Below, piece by piece: positions 7,069 to 15,665 of a stretch of 64,000 nucleotides of DNA. Both the position numbers and the translations under genes were made by a program. Numbering within the stretch: the first letter of the stretch is position 1; each line of letters opens with the position of its first letter. The DNA is taken from the NCBI GenBank assembly GCA_045599005.1, contig JAZRVF010000002.1, forward strand, positions 24,038 through 88,037. The letters run 5' to 3'. A model generated the notes under the pieces. The model saw nothing but the letters and a program-made list of their open reading frames with translations. It ran no database searches and was not told the DNA's origin. The DNA comes from Treponema_I sp045599005 (GTDB taxonomy: Bacteria > Spirochaetota > Spirochaetia > Treponematales > Treponemataceae).

Positions 7069-9117
7069 TTATACCTTGAACTGACCGATCAGATGAGTGA
7101 TTCCGTCAATAGCTTCTTTTGTGTTGAGTGCCAGGTCAGAGACATTCTGAGTCGCTTTGCTGATCTGCTGTGACCCTGCGGCCATCTCGTCCATACTTCC
7201 AAGAATTGTGTTAGATATCATTGCGACACTTTCCATATCATTGCCGACTTTGTCCAGGGCTGTCGCCACATTACTGCAGCTGTCACCGACAGAGTTTGCT
7301 TTTTCCTTCATGTTGGAAAGGGATTCAAGAATCTGGCTTGATCCGGAAGACTGCTCGTCCATTGCGTTGGAAATCTGACGGACAAGAGGATCAACAATGC
7401 CAAGCTGACTATCGATTGATTCAAAACTGGCCTGTGAAAGGGCAGAAAGCTGTCCGCCCTGCTGGATGAGGGAAGTGATTTCCTTGATGTTGAGGGCAAT
7501 TGATGCGGCCTGATTGCTTGAGTTTTCTGCAAGTTTGCGGATCTCGTCAGCAACAACAGCAAAACCTTTACCAGCCTCACCTGCATGGGCTGACTCAATC
7601 ATTGCGTTCATTGCAAGCAGGTTTGTCTGGCTTGAAATCGATTTGATCGTATTGTTTGCCTCTGCCAGAACCTTTGATTTAACACTGATTTCCTTAATCA
7701 CCTCGGAACAGGATTTTACGTTGCCAGAACCTTCGTTGATAACCTTTGTAAGATCCGCAAAAGATGTTGTCATCTTGTTGGCAGAAGATGTTACAGAAGC
7801 GATGTTTCCAAGCATTTCCTCGATCGCGGCGGAAGATTCGTTGATGTCTGATGTCTGGGCAAGAACATTCTGGTTCAGTTTCTTCATGTGTCCGTCAGAT
7901 TCGTTGATGATTCCCTGTGTGTTGACAACAGCGCTTGACTGATGGTTTGCCTGTGTCTTGACTGAATCAATGTTTGCCATGATCTCAGTTGTGGCACTTG
8001 CGGTTTCCTGTGCGGTGTGTCCAAGGTCATCAACAACATATGAAACCTGCTCTGTCTTGTCCTGGATTGTCTTCATCATGTCCTGAAGAAGAACGATGAA
8101 ACTGTTCACACCTTCTGCAAGCTTTCCGATCTCGTCATGGCTTTTCACAGGGATACGTTTTGTAAGGTCAGCATCACCGGTGGAAAGATTGTTTACAGCA
8201 TTGATAGTTGTTTTAACAGGTTTGATCACCACGAAAAAGAGAAGGATAACGAACAGTGCGAGAATGACTGAGTTTGCACCGATTTCCAGTGTCATGATCA
8301 GGGAGTTGATGTATCCGCAGGCAACGTTCATTGACTCTACGCTCTCACCAACAAAAAGTGAAAGACCGGGAACTTCGGGAATGGGCCAGTAATGACCGAC
8401 GTAATCTTCTCCGTTGATGTCCACAACACCAACCCAGTTTGAACCGGATTTAAGTGTATTGTAAACTTCGTCACTGATTTTTGTGCCTTCCTGTCCGTCA
8501 ATTGAAGTGTGAAGGCGAATGTTGTCTTTTACGATGGTGAAGTCACATCCGATGACTTCTGGAAAACCATTGATAATTTCAGGTGTTGAAAGGCTTTTTG
8601 TGACTTCAATGGCACCGATGGTACCTGAAATCTGCCCGGGCATTCTGACAGGCTGTATTGAATAGGCAACGAGATCGTTTCCTTCAAAACGCATTCCTTT
8701 AAGAACTTTTCCTTTCAGTGCATCTTTTATTTCTGCACTGTTCTGAGCCCCGGCTGCGTAAGAAGCGGGTGAAATCAGATTGCCGGCGGCATCATATACT
8801 GATATTGAACGGGCTTCCAGGTCTTCTGTGGCCATTCTGCAGAGAAAGCCTACACCCTGTTCTCCCATTCCGCTGTTGAAAATTGTCTGATAAAGTTCTG
8901 TGACAGCTGAATTGATAAGGACAGCAGTTTCACGGATCTCGTTCAGTTCGTCAGTGACGATGTCCACATCGCATTCTACAACGGATTCGGAATTCGCAAG
9001 CCATTCGCTACGTACGATACGGCTCGGTGCAATGCATAGAACGACTGCAACAGCTACAAGAAGAATGGCAACAGGTAATACTACCTTTGCGGCAATAGTC
9101 TGGTTGTTTACTCGCAT
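7069..9117 (-). CDS. Methyl-accepting chemotaxis protein with periplasmic Cache domain
   Basis: 682 residues. Span 1 at about 10-30, a periplasmic region of about 245 residues with Cache features (VGHYWPIPEVPGLSLFVGES near the end), span 2 at about 280-300, a HAMP domain (TTINAVNNLSTGDADLTKRIPV) and a cytoplasmic signalling coiled coil with the conserved hairpin tip (QTNLLAMNAMIESAHAGEAG). It passes ligand signals to CheA/CheW. No CheR-tethering pentapeptide at the C-terminus. GGAG is seven bases before the ATG. Upstream on the minus strand TTGACA is present but the -10 is poor; a CCCGAGAA element resembles the sigma-28 -10 (six of eight), without a clear -35. The ligand is unknown. Confidence 0.93.
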   Translation of the reverse strand: MRVNNQTIAAKVVLPVAILLVAVAVVLCIAPSRIVRSEWLANSESVVECDVDIVTDELNEIRETAVLINSAVTELYQTIFNSGMGEQGVGFLCRMATEDLEARSISVYDAAGNLISPASYAAGAQNSAEIKDALKGKVLKGMRFEGNDLVAYSIQPVRMPGQISGTIGAIEVTKSLSTPEIINGFPEVIGCDFTIVKDNIRLHTSIDGQEGTKISDEVYNTLKSGSNWVGVVDINGEDYVGHYWPIPEVPGLSLFVGESVESMNVACGYINSLIMTLEIGANSVILALFVILLFFVVIKPVKTTINAVNNLSTGDADLTKRIPVKSHDEIGKLAEGVNSFIVLLQDMMKTIQDKTEQVSYVVDDLGHTAQETASATTEIMANIDSVKTQANHQSSAVVNTQGIINESDGHMKKLNQNVLAQTSDINESSAAIEEMLGNIASVTSSANKMTTSFADLTKVINEGSGNVKSCSEVIKEISVKSKVLAEANNTIKSISSQTNLLAMNAMIESAHAGEAGKGFAVVADEIRKLAENSSNQAASIALNIKEITSLIQQGGQLSALSQASFESIDSQLGIVDPLVRQISNAMDEQSSGSSQILESLSNMKEKANSVGDSCSNVATALDKVGNDMESVAMISNTILGSMDEMAAGSQQISKATQNVSDLALNTKEAIDGITHLIGQFKV

Positions 9118-9393
9118 GAAATATCTCCAATAACTCTATGTTCTCGGGAAATCTTCTTATTGTCAATGGATTTTTGATGAATGTTGATTTTTCTTGATTA
9201 TGTGAAAATAATCAGTAAAAAGTGGTTACAATGTAAGGCTAAAATCGGGTTAAACTGATAGTTTGTAAGGCTTTTCACGGCATCTTTCCACTCATATTTT
9301 TTATTCTTTTCTGCTGAATTCTGTGATAAACTGATGCATGAAATATCGGTAAATCAGATATCTGCACAGCAGTTCACTGCCTCAGGAGGATGT
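9118..9393. other. Intergenic region between divergent chemoreceptor and 7-span genes
   Basis: About 276 bases, AT-rich, with promoters expected on both strands. I see TTGACA on the minus strand about 50 bases before the chemoreceptor start, but no convincing -10 for either direction, no hairpin and no gene. Confidence 0.4.
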
Positions 9394-10026
9394 ATGGGCA
9401 AATTGATGGAAGCACTTTTCTGCATTTTTTATATCGTTTTCACTTTTATTATCGGAGGCAGGATAATTGCCGGGGCCAGAAATCGAAAGGAATATCTGCT
9501 TTTTGGAATCATGACACTGGTTCTTGTGGCCGGGGATTCCTTCCATCTGGTGCCCCGCATTCTTGTGGCTTTTAATCCAGACGGGGATTATCACCTTTCC
9601 CTGGGGATCGGCAAACTGATCACCTCAGTGACGATGACACTGTTTTATCTGATCATGTACTATGTGTACGGAATCCGTTACAGCTTCAGGAAGAGAGGAC
9701 TGGAAATCCTGATGATCCTGCTTTCTGCCGCAAGAATCGCTCTCTGCTTTTTTCCGCAGAATGACTGGACTGGTGCGGCTCCCGTGCAATGGGGCGTGTA
9801 CCGCAATATTCCCTTTGTCATCATGGGGATCATCATGGTGGTGCTGTACTTCATCAGGCGTGGCGACAGAGCTTTCCGGTGGATGTGGCTTGCAGTCACT
9901 CTGAGTTTTGCTTTCTACATTCCTGTTGTGCTCTGGGCTGACATAAGCCCCATGATCGGAATGCTGATGCTGCCGAAAACCTGTATGTACATCTGGATTG
10001 TGGTTATGGGCTTGAAGGCTGAGTAA
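9394..10026 (+). CDS. Seven-span integral membrane protein, unknown function
   Basis: 210 residues from ATG 9394, which has AGGAGG four bases before it; an ATG at 9334 has none. Seven hydrophobic segments of about 18-22 residues each cover nearly the whole chain, with short loops; the last ends KTCMYIWIVVMGLKAE. I do not recognise the family. No catalytic-looking motif stands out beyond a His in DSFHLVPR after span 2. It is probably monocistronic, with its own promoter in the upstream gap. Confidence 0.7.
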   Translation: MGKLMEALFCIFYIVFTFIIGGRIIAGARNRKEYLLFGIMTLVLVAGDSFHLVPRILVAFNPDGDYHLSLGIGKLITSVTMTLFYLIMYYVYGIRYSFRKRGLEILMILLSAARIALCFFPQNDWTGAAPVQWGVYRNIPFVIMGIIMVVLYFIRRGDRAFRWMWLAVTLSFAFYIPVVLWADISPMIGMLMLPKTCMYIWIVVMGLKAE

Positions 10027-10139
10027 CTGAAAATGTACGTGGACTTTATCTGGCGATTTGCTTTAGAATAAGGGAAGAATGGGTGACAGAATGATTCTGC
10101 CGCTGAATGAAAGAAACATTTTTATAGAAGGAAATGACA

Positions 10140-10550
10140 ATGCTGAAGGATTTTCTTGGAAAATATTATTTTGACGGAAACTACAACTGTGCGGAATCTT
10201 TGCTCCGTGCGGGAAATGAATTTTACAGTCTTGGGCTGCATGACAGAGACATGATTCTGGTGGGCGCTTACGGTGCCGGCATCCAGACGGGAAACACCTG
10301 TGGAGCACTTCTTGGCGCTGCGGCGATTCTTTCAATGAAATATGTTGAGTCAAAGGCTCATGAGTCAAAGGACATCAAGCCTGTTGTCACCTGTCTGATG
10401 GAAAAGTTCAAGGAGAAGTACGGATCAACTCTCTGCTGTGACGTAAAACCTCAGGCTTTCAAACCGGAAGTCCGCTGTCTCAGTGCCGTTGAGTCAGCCT
10501 GTGACATTCTGGAAAGTGTAATCGCTGATTACGAGAAATCCCGTAAATAA
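10140..10550 (+). CDS. C_GCAxxG_C_C family protein
   Basis: 136 residues from ATG 10140, chosen because AAGG is eight bases away; an ATG two codons earlier is too close. The family signature is visible: a Cys in the first helix (NYNCAESLL), a Gly-rich segment with Cys (GAYGAGIQTGNTCGALLGAAA), and Cys residues near the C-terminus (GSTLCCDVK, VRCLSAVESACDIL). This is a small all-helical redox-type family of unknown reaction, often near metal or electron-transfer genes in anaerobes. Nothing in the neighbourhood points to a partner. Confidence 0.85.
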   Translation: MLKDFLGKYYFDGNYNCAESLLRAGNEFYSLGLHDRDMILVGAYGAGIQTGNTCGALLGAAAILSMKYVESKAHESKDIKPVVTCLMEKFKEKYGSTLCCDVKPQAFKPEVRCLSAVESACDILESVIADYEKSRK

Positions 10551-10856
10551 TTTTCGGGTTCCATGGCGGGCAGTTCTTGAACTGGTTTCAGATGCCCGCT
10601 GACTCCTTTCAAAAATCACTTCACAAAAAATCTCAAAAAACTCAAAAAAAAGTTGATTATTGCCCCTGTTTTTTATACCTTTGTACTCATGGGATTTTTC
10701 TGTTCTGCTGAAATTTCCCTTTTTCTGCCGGTTTCGGTGTTATATCAGGAGGTAAGATAAAAGCCGCGCTTCTGTGGCGGTGTTTTTATCACTGCAAATC
10801 TGCGTTGCGGATATTGCTTTATTGACCGTTCCTCACTGGCTTTTATGGGAGGCTGT
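10551..10856. other. Intergenic region and leader of the envelope ABC operon
   Basis: 306 bases. It holds, in order: a GCGGGCA/TGCCCGC hairpin at 10566-10599 without a T run (probable end of the upstream transcript); three A-tracts starting at 10625, 10635 and 10644, spaced about one helical turn; a weak TTGATT (10653-10658) and TATACC (10674-10679) promoter, spacer 15; an AGGAGG at 10747-10752 with no start codon in reach; a weak CCGC/GCGG hairpin at 10763-10780 followed by GTTTTT; then the true ribosome site before 10857. Confidence 0.45.
10566..10599 (+). terminator. Hairpin after the C_GCAxxG_C_C gene, terminator-like
   Basis: GCGGGCA (10566-10572) pairs with TGCCCGC (10593-10599). No T run follows, so termination strength is uncertain. 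Confidence 0.45.
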
Positions 10857-11708
10857 ATGGCTGTTATTACGTTGGATTCTGTAAAAAAAGTGTATCCGCT
10901 TGGAAAGCAGAAAGTTGAAGCTGTAAAAGGTATTTCATTCAATATTGAAAAAGGCGAGTTTGCCGCAATCTCAGGTCCCTCCGGATCAGGAAAATCCACA
11001 CTGCTCAATATGGTGGGACTGATTGATCTTCCTTCCAGTGGAAGAATCATAATTGACGGGATTGATGTTTACGATGGCTTTGAACTTGAGAACACGGTTC
11101 TTGATGCTGACAGACTGAACAATTATGTGGAGAAGAAAGACAGAAACGCAAAAAAAATAAAGACGACAATTCCTAATAAACTTGACCGCCGCATCACCGG
11201 TCTGCGCCGTTCCCACCTGGGATTCATCTTCCAGACTTTCAATCTTATTCCGGTTCTCAATGTCTATGAAAACATTGAATTCCCGCTGCTTCTTGAATCA
11301 AAGGACAAGACTCTTGCCTGTCCCGTAGACAGCTTCTCAAGAAAAGAGAAAGAGGACTGGATCCGTTACCTTATGGAAAAAGTCGGGCTTGCTGACTGGG
11401 AAAAACATAAACCTTCCGAACTTTCAGGCGGTCAGCGTCAGCGTGTTGCAATTGCCCGCGCCCTTGTTACAAAGGCACCGGTGATCCTTGCTGACGAACC
11501 TACAGCAAACCTTGACTCAGTGAACAGCAGCCAGATTCTCAGACTTATGAAAGACCTGAACAAGGATCCTGAACTGCAGACAACCTTCATTTTCTCAACT
11601 CATGACAGCCGCATTGTTGATATGTGTGACCATGTCGTACATATTTTTGACGGACTTGTAAAACAGGACGAGTACAAGGCCGGAAGTGACATTTACGGTG
11701 AAGCGTAA
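10857..11708 (+). CDS. ABC transporter ATP-binding protein, LolD/MacB type, with insertion
   Basis: 283 residues from ATG 10857 (GGGAGG four bases before it). Walker A GPSGSGKST near residue 40, Q-loop FIFQTFNL near 120, signature LSGGQRQRVA near 190 and Walker B VILADEPTANLD near 210; the sequence is closest to the LolD/MacB class that powers FtsX-type permeases. Between Walker A and the Q-loop there is an extra charged segment of about 40 residues (DADRLNNYVEKKDRNAKKIK...) not present in typical 220-230-residue LolD proteins. The next gene starts 15 bases after the stop. It drives the two permeases downstream. Confidence 0.93.
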   Translation: MAVITLDSVKKVYPLGKQKVEAVKGISFNIEKGEFAAISGPSGSGKSTLLNMVGLIDLPSSGRIIIDGIDVYDGFELENTVLDADRLNNYVEKKDRNAKKIKTTIPNKLDRRITGLRRSHLGFIFQTFNLIPVLNVYENIEFPLLLESKDKTLACPVDSFSRKEKEDWIRYLMEKVGLADWEKHKPSELSGGQRQRVAIARALVTKAPVILADEPTANLDSVNSSQILRLMKDLNKDPELQTTFIFSTHDSRIVDMCDHVVHIFDGLVKQDEYKAGSDIYGEA

Positions 11709-11723
11709 GCAGGAGCGGTACGG

Positions 11724-13391
11724 ATGGGAGTAATATTCAGATTAGCCATAAGGAACCTTACGGAACATAAGACAAAGACGATCATTATTTCGCTGTTCCT
11801 TATTTTCGGCATTGCAATCGTAATCATGGGAAACTCTTTTCTTGAGTCCATCAACCGCGGACTTGAGAAAGATTTCCGTGCCCACTACACGGGCGATATC
11901 GCTGTAGGAATCAATCCTGACCGTGGTGTCCTGATTGATCTTTTCGGTGTCACATCAATGAACTTTACCGGTGAGATTCCCCAGATTCCTGCGATTCCGG
12001 ATCTTGAGCGTGTGTCAGAAATTCTTGCCGGTTATGACGAACTGTATTCTGATACAAAACTGATCAGTGCCAATGTCCTTGTTGCCTACGGTCTTGAGAT
12101 GGATCTTTCCGGGATTCTTGACAGGGACGACCTTTCTTTTGATGACCTGCCAGTGTCCATTCTTTTCGGCGTTGAAGACAGTTCCTACTGGGAAACTTTT
12201 CCGGGACTGCACTTTATTGACGGAAAGTATCCGGCCCCTGACACCAATGAAGTCATCATTGATACACGTGTGAAAAATGCTTTTGAAAGCCTTTACCGCC
12301 GTCCGCTGAATGTGGGTGACACTATCCTGATCGCAGGCGCAAATATGAAAGGCATTGTCCGTGAGGCTGTTGTCAGCGGTATTTTCAACCCGCCTGATGA
12401 AAACTCTGCGATGTTCCAGATCATCTACTGTAATCCCAGTCTTGCCCGCAGTTTTGCAGACCTGACATACGGCGCCGGTTTTGTAAGCGAGCTGCCTTCT
12501 GATATTGACCTTTCTCTCGGCAGTATGAGTGAGGAAGAGCTTTTTGGCGGTGCATCAGACTTTGAGGATTTTTCTTTTGACGACATCAGCTTTGACAGTT
12601 TCAGCTTTGGTGATGACAGCGGTTTTGTTTTTGACGATGCCGGCTTTGACACTTTCGCTTTCGGCGATGACCTGTTCGCATTTGACAACGGTTTTGATGA
12701 ATTCGGCTTTGACGAAGAATCACTGCTTTCCGATGATATCGACTTTGACGCAATCCTCGGTGACACAACTCTCCGTGACCAGCTGAACAGAACCGATGAC
12801 GGAGCCTGGAACTTTATTCTTACAAAGGTGAAACATCCGGGACAGACTGAAAAACTGATCGCTGAACTGAACCGGCGTTTCAAGGAAGAAGGTCTCAATG
12901 TCCGTGCAATTGGCTGGAAAGACGCAGCCGCAAGCTACACTGATACAGTTGAGGGACTGGGCTTCATCTTCAATCTGCTGATCATCATTCTTGCAGTTGT
13001 TGTTTTCATCATCATCATGAATACAATGACAGTAAGCGTAATCGAGCGGACCGGTGAAATCGGAACAATGCGTGCCATCGGTGCTGAGAAGAAGTTTGTC
13101 CGCCGTCTGTTCTTTACTGAGACGCTCTGTCTCACTTCAGTTTCTTCCCTGATCGGCATTATCGTAGCCTTTATTGCAATGGGAATTTTCAACAGCTGCA
13201 ATATTGTGATCACCAATTCAATTGCAAAAATGATTCTCGGAGGCGGTCTTCTGCATTTCAGTCCCACCTTTACGATCATTGCAGCAACTGTGTTTGTGGC
13301 TCTTGCAGGAAGTGTCCTGAGTAATCTGTACCCGGTCGGTTCAGCTCTCAAGATCACTCCATTGAAAGCACTCTCAAAAGCAGACAACTGA
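11724..13391 (+). CDS. FtsX-type ABC permease with Phe/Asp-rich periplasmic insert
   Basis: 555 residues against about 400-450 for a usual MacB/LolC-type permease. Span 1 lies at about 18-40, followed by a large MacB-type periplasmic domain, then three spans in the FtsX core (about 413-440, 465-495, 520-545) with the ERTGEIGTMRAIGAEK coupling segment. The extra length is a low-complexity stretch at about residues 275-347 made of FSFDD, FGDD and GFDE-like units, nearly only Phe, Asp, Gly, Ser and Ala. The beta-barrel gene three genes on has a look-alike stretch at its N-terminus. Second gene of the envelope operon; family role is extraction or transfer of lipoproteins or lipids from the inner membrane. 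Confidence 0.9.
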   Translation: MGVIFRLAIRNLTEHKTKTIIISLFLIFGIAIVIMGNSFLESINRGLEKDFRAHYTGDIAVGINPDRGVLIDLFGVTSMNFTGEIPQIPAIPDLERVSEILAGYDELYSDTKLISANVLVAYGLEMDLSGILDRDDLSFDDLPVSILFGVEDSSYWETFPGLHFIDGKYPAPDTNEVIIDTRVKNAFESLYRRPLNVGDTILIAGANMKGIVREAVVSGIFNPPDENSAMFQIIYCNPSLARSFADLTYGAGFVSELPSDIDLSLGSMSEEELFGGASDFEDFSFDDISFDSFSFGDDSGFVFDDAGFDTFAFGDDLFAFDNGFDEFGFDEESLLSDDIDFDAILGDTTLRDQLNRTDDGAWNFILTKVKHPGQTEKLIAELNRRFKEEGLNVRAIGWKDAAASYTDTVEGLGFIFNLLIIILAVVVFIIIMNTMTVSVIERTGEIGTMRAIGAEKKFVRRLFFTETLCLTSVSSLIGIIVAFIAMGIFNSCNIVITNSIAKMILGGGLLHFSPTFTIIAATVFVALAGSVLSNLYPVGSALKITPLKALSKADN

Positions 13392-13412
13392 TTACAGTAC
13401 AGGAGAAACCTA

Positions 13413-14753
13413 ATGAATAAAACATTGCATCTTGCTTTAAGGAATCTGACCCGCCAGAAACGAAGAAATGCAATTCTTGCCATTGCCATTGCATTCGGTT
13501 TTTTTGTTGTGACTGCCATTGACGGACTTACAACCGGTATGGTGGGCAACCTTGAGGACATGATTACCCAGATGACCGGCGGTTCTGTCATGATTGCCGG
13601 TTATGAGAAAATCCCTTCCGAGGAGGAAGGCGGAAAAGACAAAGTTGTACATATCATCCGCGACAGAGACTACATCCAGAGACTGGTCGAGGACAACGAC
13701 ATTGATTATAAGTATTTCTCCAGGTTTACAAGAAGCTCCGGACAGCTTCTCTTCAATGGCAAAAAATCCATCGCAACGATGTATGGACGTGATCTTTCGG
13801 AACCGGAACTCCTTGATACTTTCCAGGTGATTGAGGGTAGCCTTGACAATCTTTCTGATCCGCATGCCCTGGTGATCGGGAAATCAATAGCTGACAGCAT
13901 GAACCTTGCGCCGGGAGATTCTGTGGTTTACACAACTTCCACAATCTACGGACAGAATGAAGTAGGGGACTTTACTGTTGTTGCAATAATTAAGGAAAAC
14001 AATCTTCTGAGCAGCATGCAGACTTACACTCATATCAAGACTCTGAATGCTCTGGTCGGGCTGCCTGAGGACGGTTACTCATCATTCTCGATTTTCCTTA
14101 AGGACAGAAACAAACAGGATGCTGTTGCCACAAAACTTGAGAATCTGATCCGTCAGGACGGAATCCCGGTATCAAGCAGGCTTATTGCCTATCAGACAAA
14201 TCCCAATGCGCCTGCTGCCGGAATTACCAAACAGTTCACAACCGATGAATACCAGTGGGAAGGAACAAAATACGGAGTTGAAACCCTTGCTGACGCGATT
14301 CCCCAGATCAAGACGATTCTTTCCATTGTCCACATTGTCACCACTGTGATTCTGCTGGTGATTCTTCTGATTGTAATGGTCGGTGTAAGCAACACATACC
14401 GCATGGTCCTTTATGAACGCATACGTGAAATCGGAACAATGCGCGCTGTGGGCATGACAGGTAAAACAACCGGAAAAGTTTTCACAACGGAAGCAGTCGT
14501 TCTCTGTGTTATCGGTGCTTTTATGGGACTGGTTCTGTCGGTTCTTGTGATGGGAATCATCCATCTTATTCCCATTCACAATGAATCACTTTCATTCTTC
14601 CTCCACAACGGACACTTTACATTCAGTCTTTCTTTGGGAACTGTGATCGTCCAGTATCTGCTGCTTATCGGTCTGACAACCCTTGCGGTCCGCGGTACAG
14701 CAAAAAAAGCGGCTGCACTGAGTCCGGCGGAAGCATTGCGGAGTATCAAATAA
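13413..14753 (+). CDS. FtsX-type ABC permease
   Basis: 446 residues, ordinary length, partner of the permease upstream. Span 1 at about 20-42, periplasmic MacB-type domain, then FtsX-core spans near 307-335, 355-385 and 405-430, with the RIREIGTMRAVGMTGK coupling segment matching the other permease. It has no Phe/Asp-rich insert, so the two subunits form an asymmetric pair as in LolC/LolE. AGGAGA lies nine bases before the ATG; 21 bases separate it from the previous stop. Confidence 0.92.
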   Translation: MNKTLHLALRNLTRQKRRNAILAIAIAFGFFVVTAIDGLTTGMVGNLEDMITQMTGGSVMIAGYEKIPSEEEGGKDKVVHIIRDRDYIQRLVEDNDIDYKYFSRFTRSSGQLLFNGKKSIATMYGRDLSEPELLDTFQVIEGSLDNLSDPHALVIGKSIADSMNLAPGDSVVYTTSTIYGQNEVGDFTVVAIIKENNLLSSMQTYTHIKTLNALVGLPEDGYSSFSIFLKDRNKQDAVATKLENLIRQDGIPVSSRLIAYQTNPNAPAAGITKQFTTDEYQWEGTKYGVETLADAIPQIKTILSIVHIVTTVILLVILLIVMVGVSNTYRMVLYERIREIGTMRAVGMTGKTTGKVFTTEAVVLCVIGAFMGLVLSVLVMGIIHLIPIHNESLSFFLHNGHFTFSLSLGTVIVQYLLLIGLTTLAVRGTAKKAAALSPAEALRSIK

Positions 14754-14819
14754 AACGAACAGTGCCGTCATGATTCAATGGCGGATCTGGTGCGAATCTT
14801 TTTTTATAAGGAACAGGAT

Positions 14820-15602
14820 ATGACAAAAGGAAAAACAATTACTGCATTTGCGTTTATTCTTCTGATGATTGCCGGTACAGCCGCTGCTCAGAGCAGTAAG
14901 GTTGATGCGGCAACCGCAGAGAAAGCGTTCCAGATTATGGAATCAACGGGTGAAGTTCTTGCCTATCACGGAGACTATTCCGCAACAATCTCACTGATCA
15001 TCGAAAAGCCCGGAAAACCTGACGACAGCCTTCAGTACAAGATCTTTGAGCGTACTGATAAAGACCTTATGACCATTGTCCAGCTTTTTCCTGAAGCAGA
15101 CAAAGGTAACGGTTATCTCCGCGATGGTGACAACATCTGGTCCTATGATCCGATCAGCCGCAAATTCACTCATACAAGCATCAAGGAAGCATTGGGCGAT
15201 TCTGATGTAAAACTTGATGACGTGAATCAGTCCAAGACAAGATGGCGGGACAACTACAATGTTGAGAAAGTTGCGGCCGGTAAACTTGGCAGCTATTCTG
15301 TGTACATGATCACTCTTGTGGCAAAGACAACTGAGCCCAGTTATGCAAAATCCGTTTATTACGTAAGACAGGATATTCCTCTTATTGTCAAGGAAGAGGA
15401 TTATTCCGGCTCTGACCGTCTGATGCGTACGACTCTTATTCCCAAGTATGCAAAGGTTCCGGCAGGTTATGTTCCCACTCAGCTGATCATGCGTGACGAG
15501 CTTAATCCCGGTGAGCAGACTCAGCAGATTGTCTCAGATCTGTCTTTTGCCGCGCTTCCGGACCGTATCTTTACAAAGGCTTATCTTGAGGGCTTGAACT
15601 GA
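14820..15602 (+). CDS. LolA-like outer-membrane lipoprotein-sorting protein
   Basis: 260 residues from ATG 14820 with AAGGA seven bases before it. A clear signal peptide (FAFILLMIAGTAAAQ) ends near residue 21. The mature part shows the half-barrel pattern of the LolA-like family: DYSATISLIIEKPG, a KDLMTIVQLFPEADKGNGYLRDGDNIWSYDP-type strand series, and YVRQDIPLIVKEEDYSG near the middle. It probably carries a lipid or lipoprotein across the periplasm between the ABC permeases encoded upstream and the beta-barrel protein encoded downstream. The cargo is unknown; spirochaetes often have several LolA-like paralogues. Confidence 0.85.
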   Translation: MTKGKTITAFAFILLMIAGTAAAQSSKVDAATAEKAFQIMESTGEVLAYHGDYSATISLIIEKPGKPDDSLQYKIFERTDKDLMTIVQLFPEADKGNGYLRDGDNIWSYDPISRKFTHTSIKEALGDSDVKLDDVNQSKTRWRDNYNVEKVAAGKLGSYSVYMITLVAKTTEPSYAKSVYYVRQDIPLIVKEEDYSGSDRLMRTTLIPKYAKVPAGYVPTQLIMRDELNPGEQTQQIVSDLSFAALPDRIFTKAYLEGLN

Positions 15603-15665
15603 CAAACTTAGATTCTCGCCATCCGTGGCTCGCCGCTTGCCGCGGGGGCTTTAAAAGGAGTATTC

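Noticed and set aside
12425..12898. 157-codon open frame on the minus strand, rich in Ser, Lys and Pro
   Set aside because: It is the mirror of the Phe/Asp-rich coding repeat in the permease; GAT/TTT-type repeats give open antisense frames. No ribosome site and no known domain.
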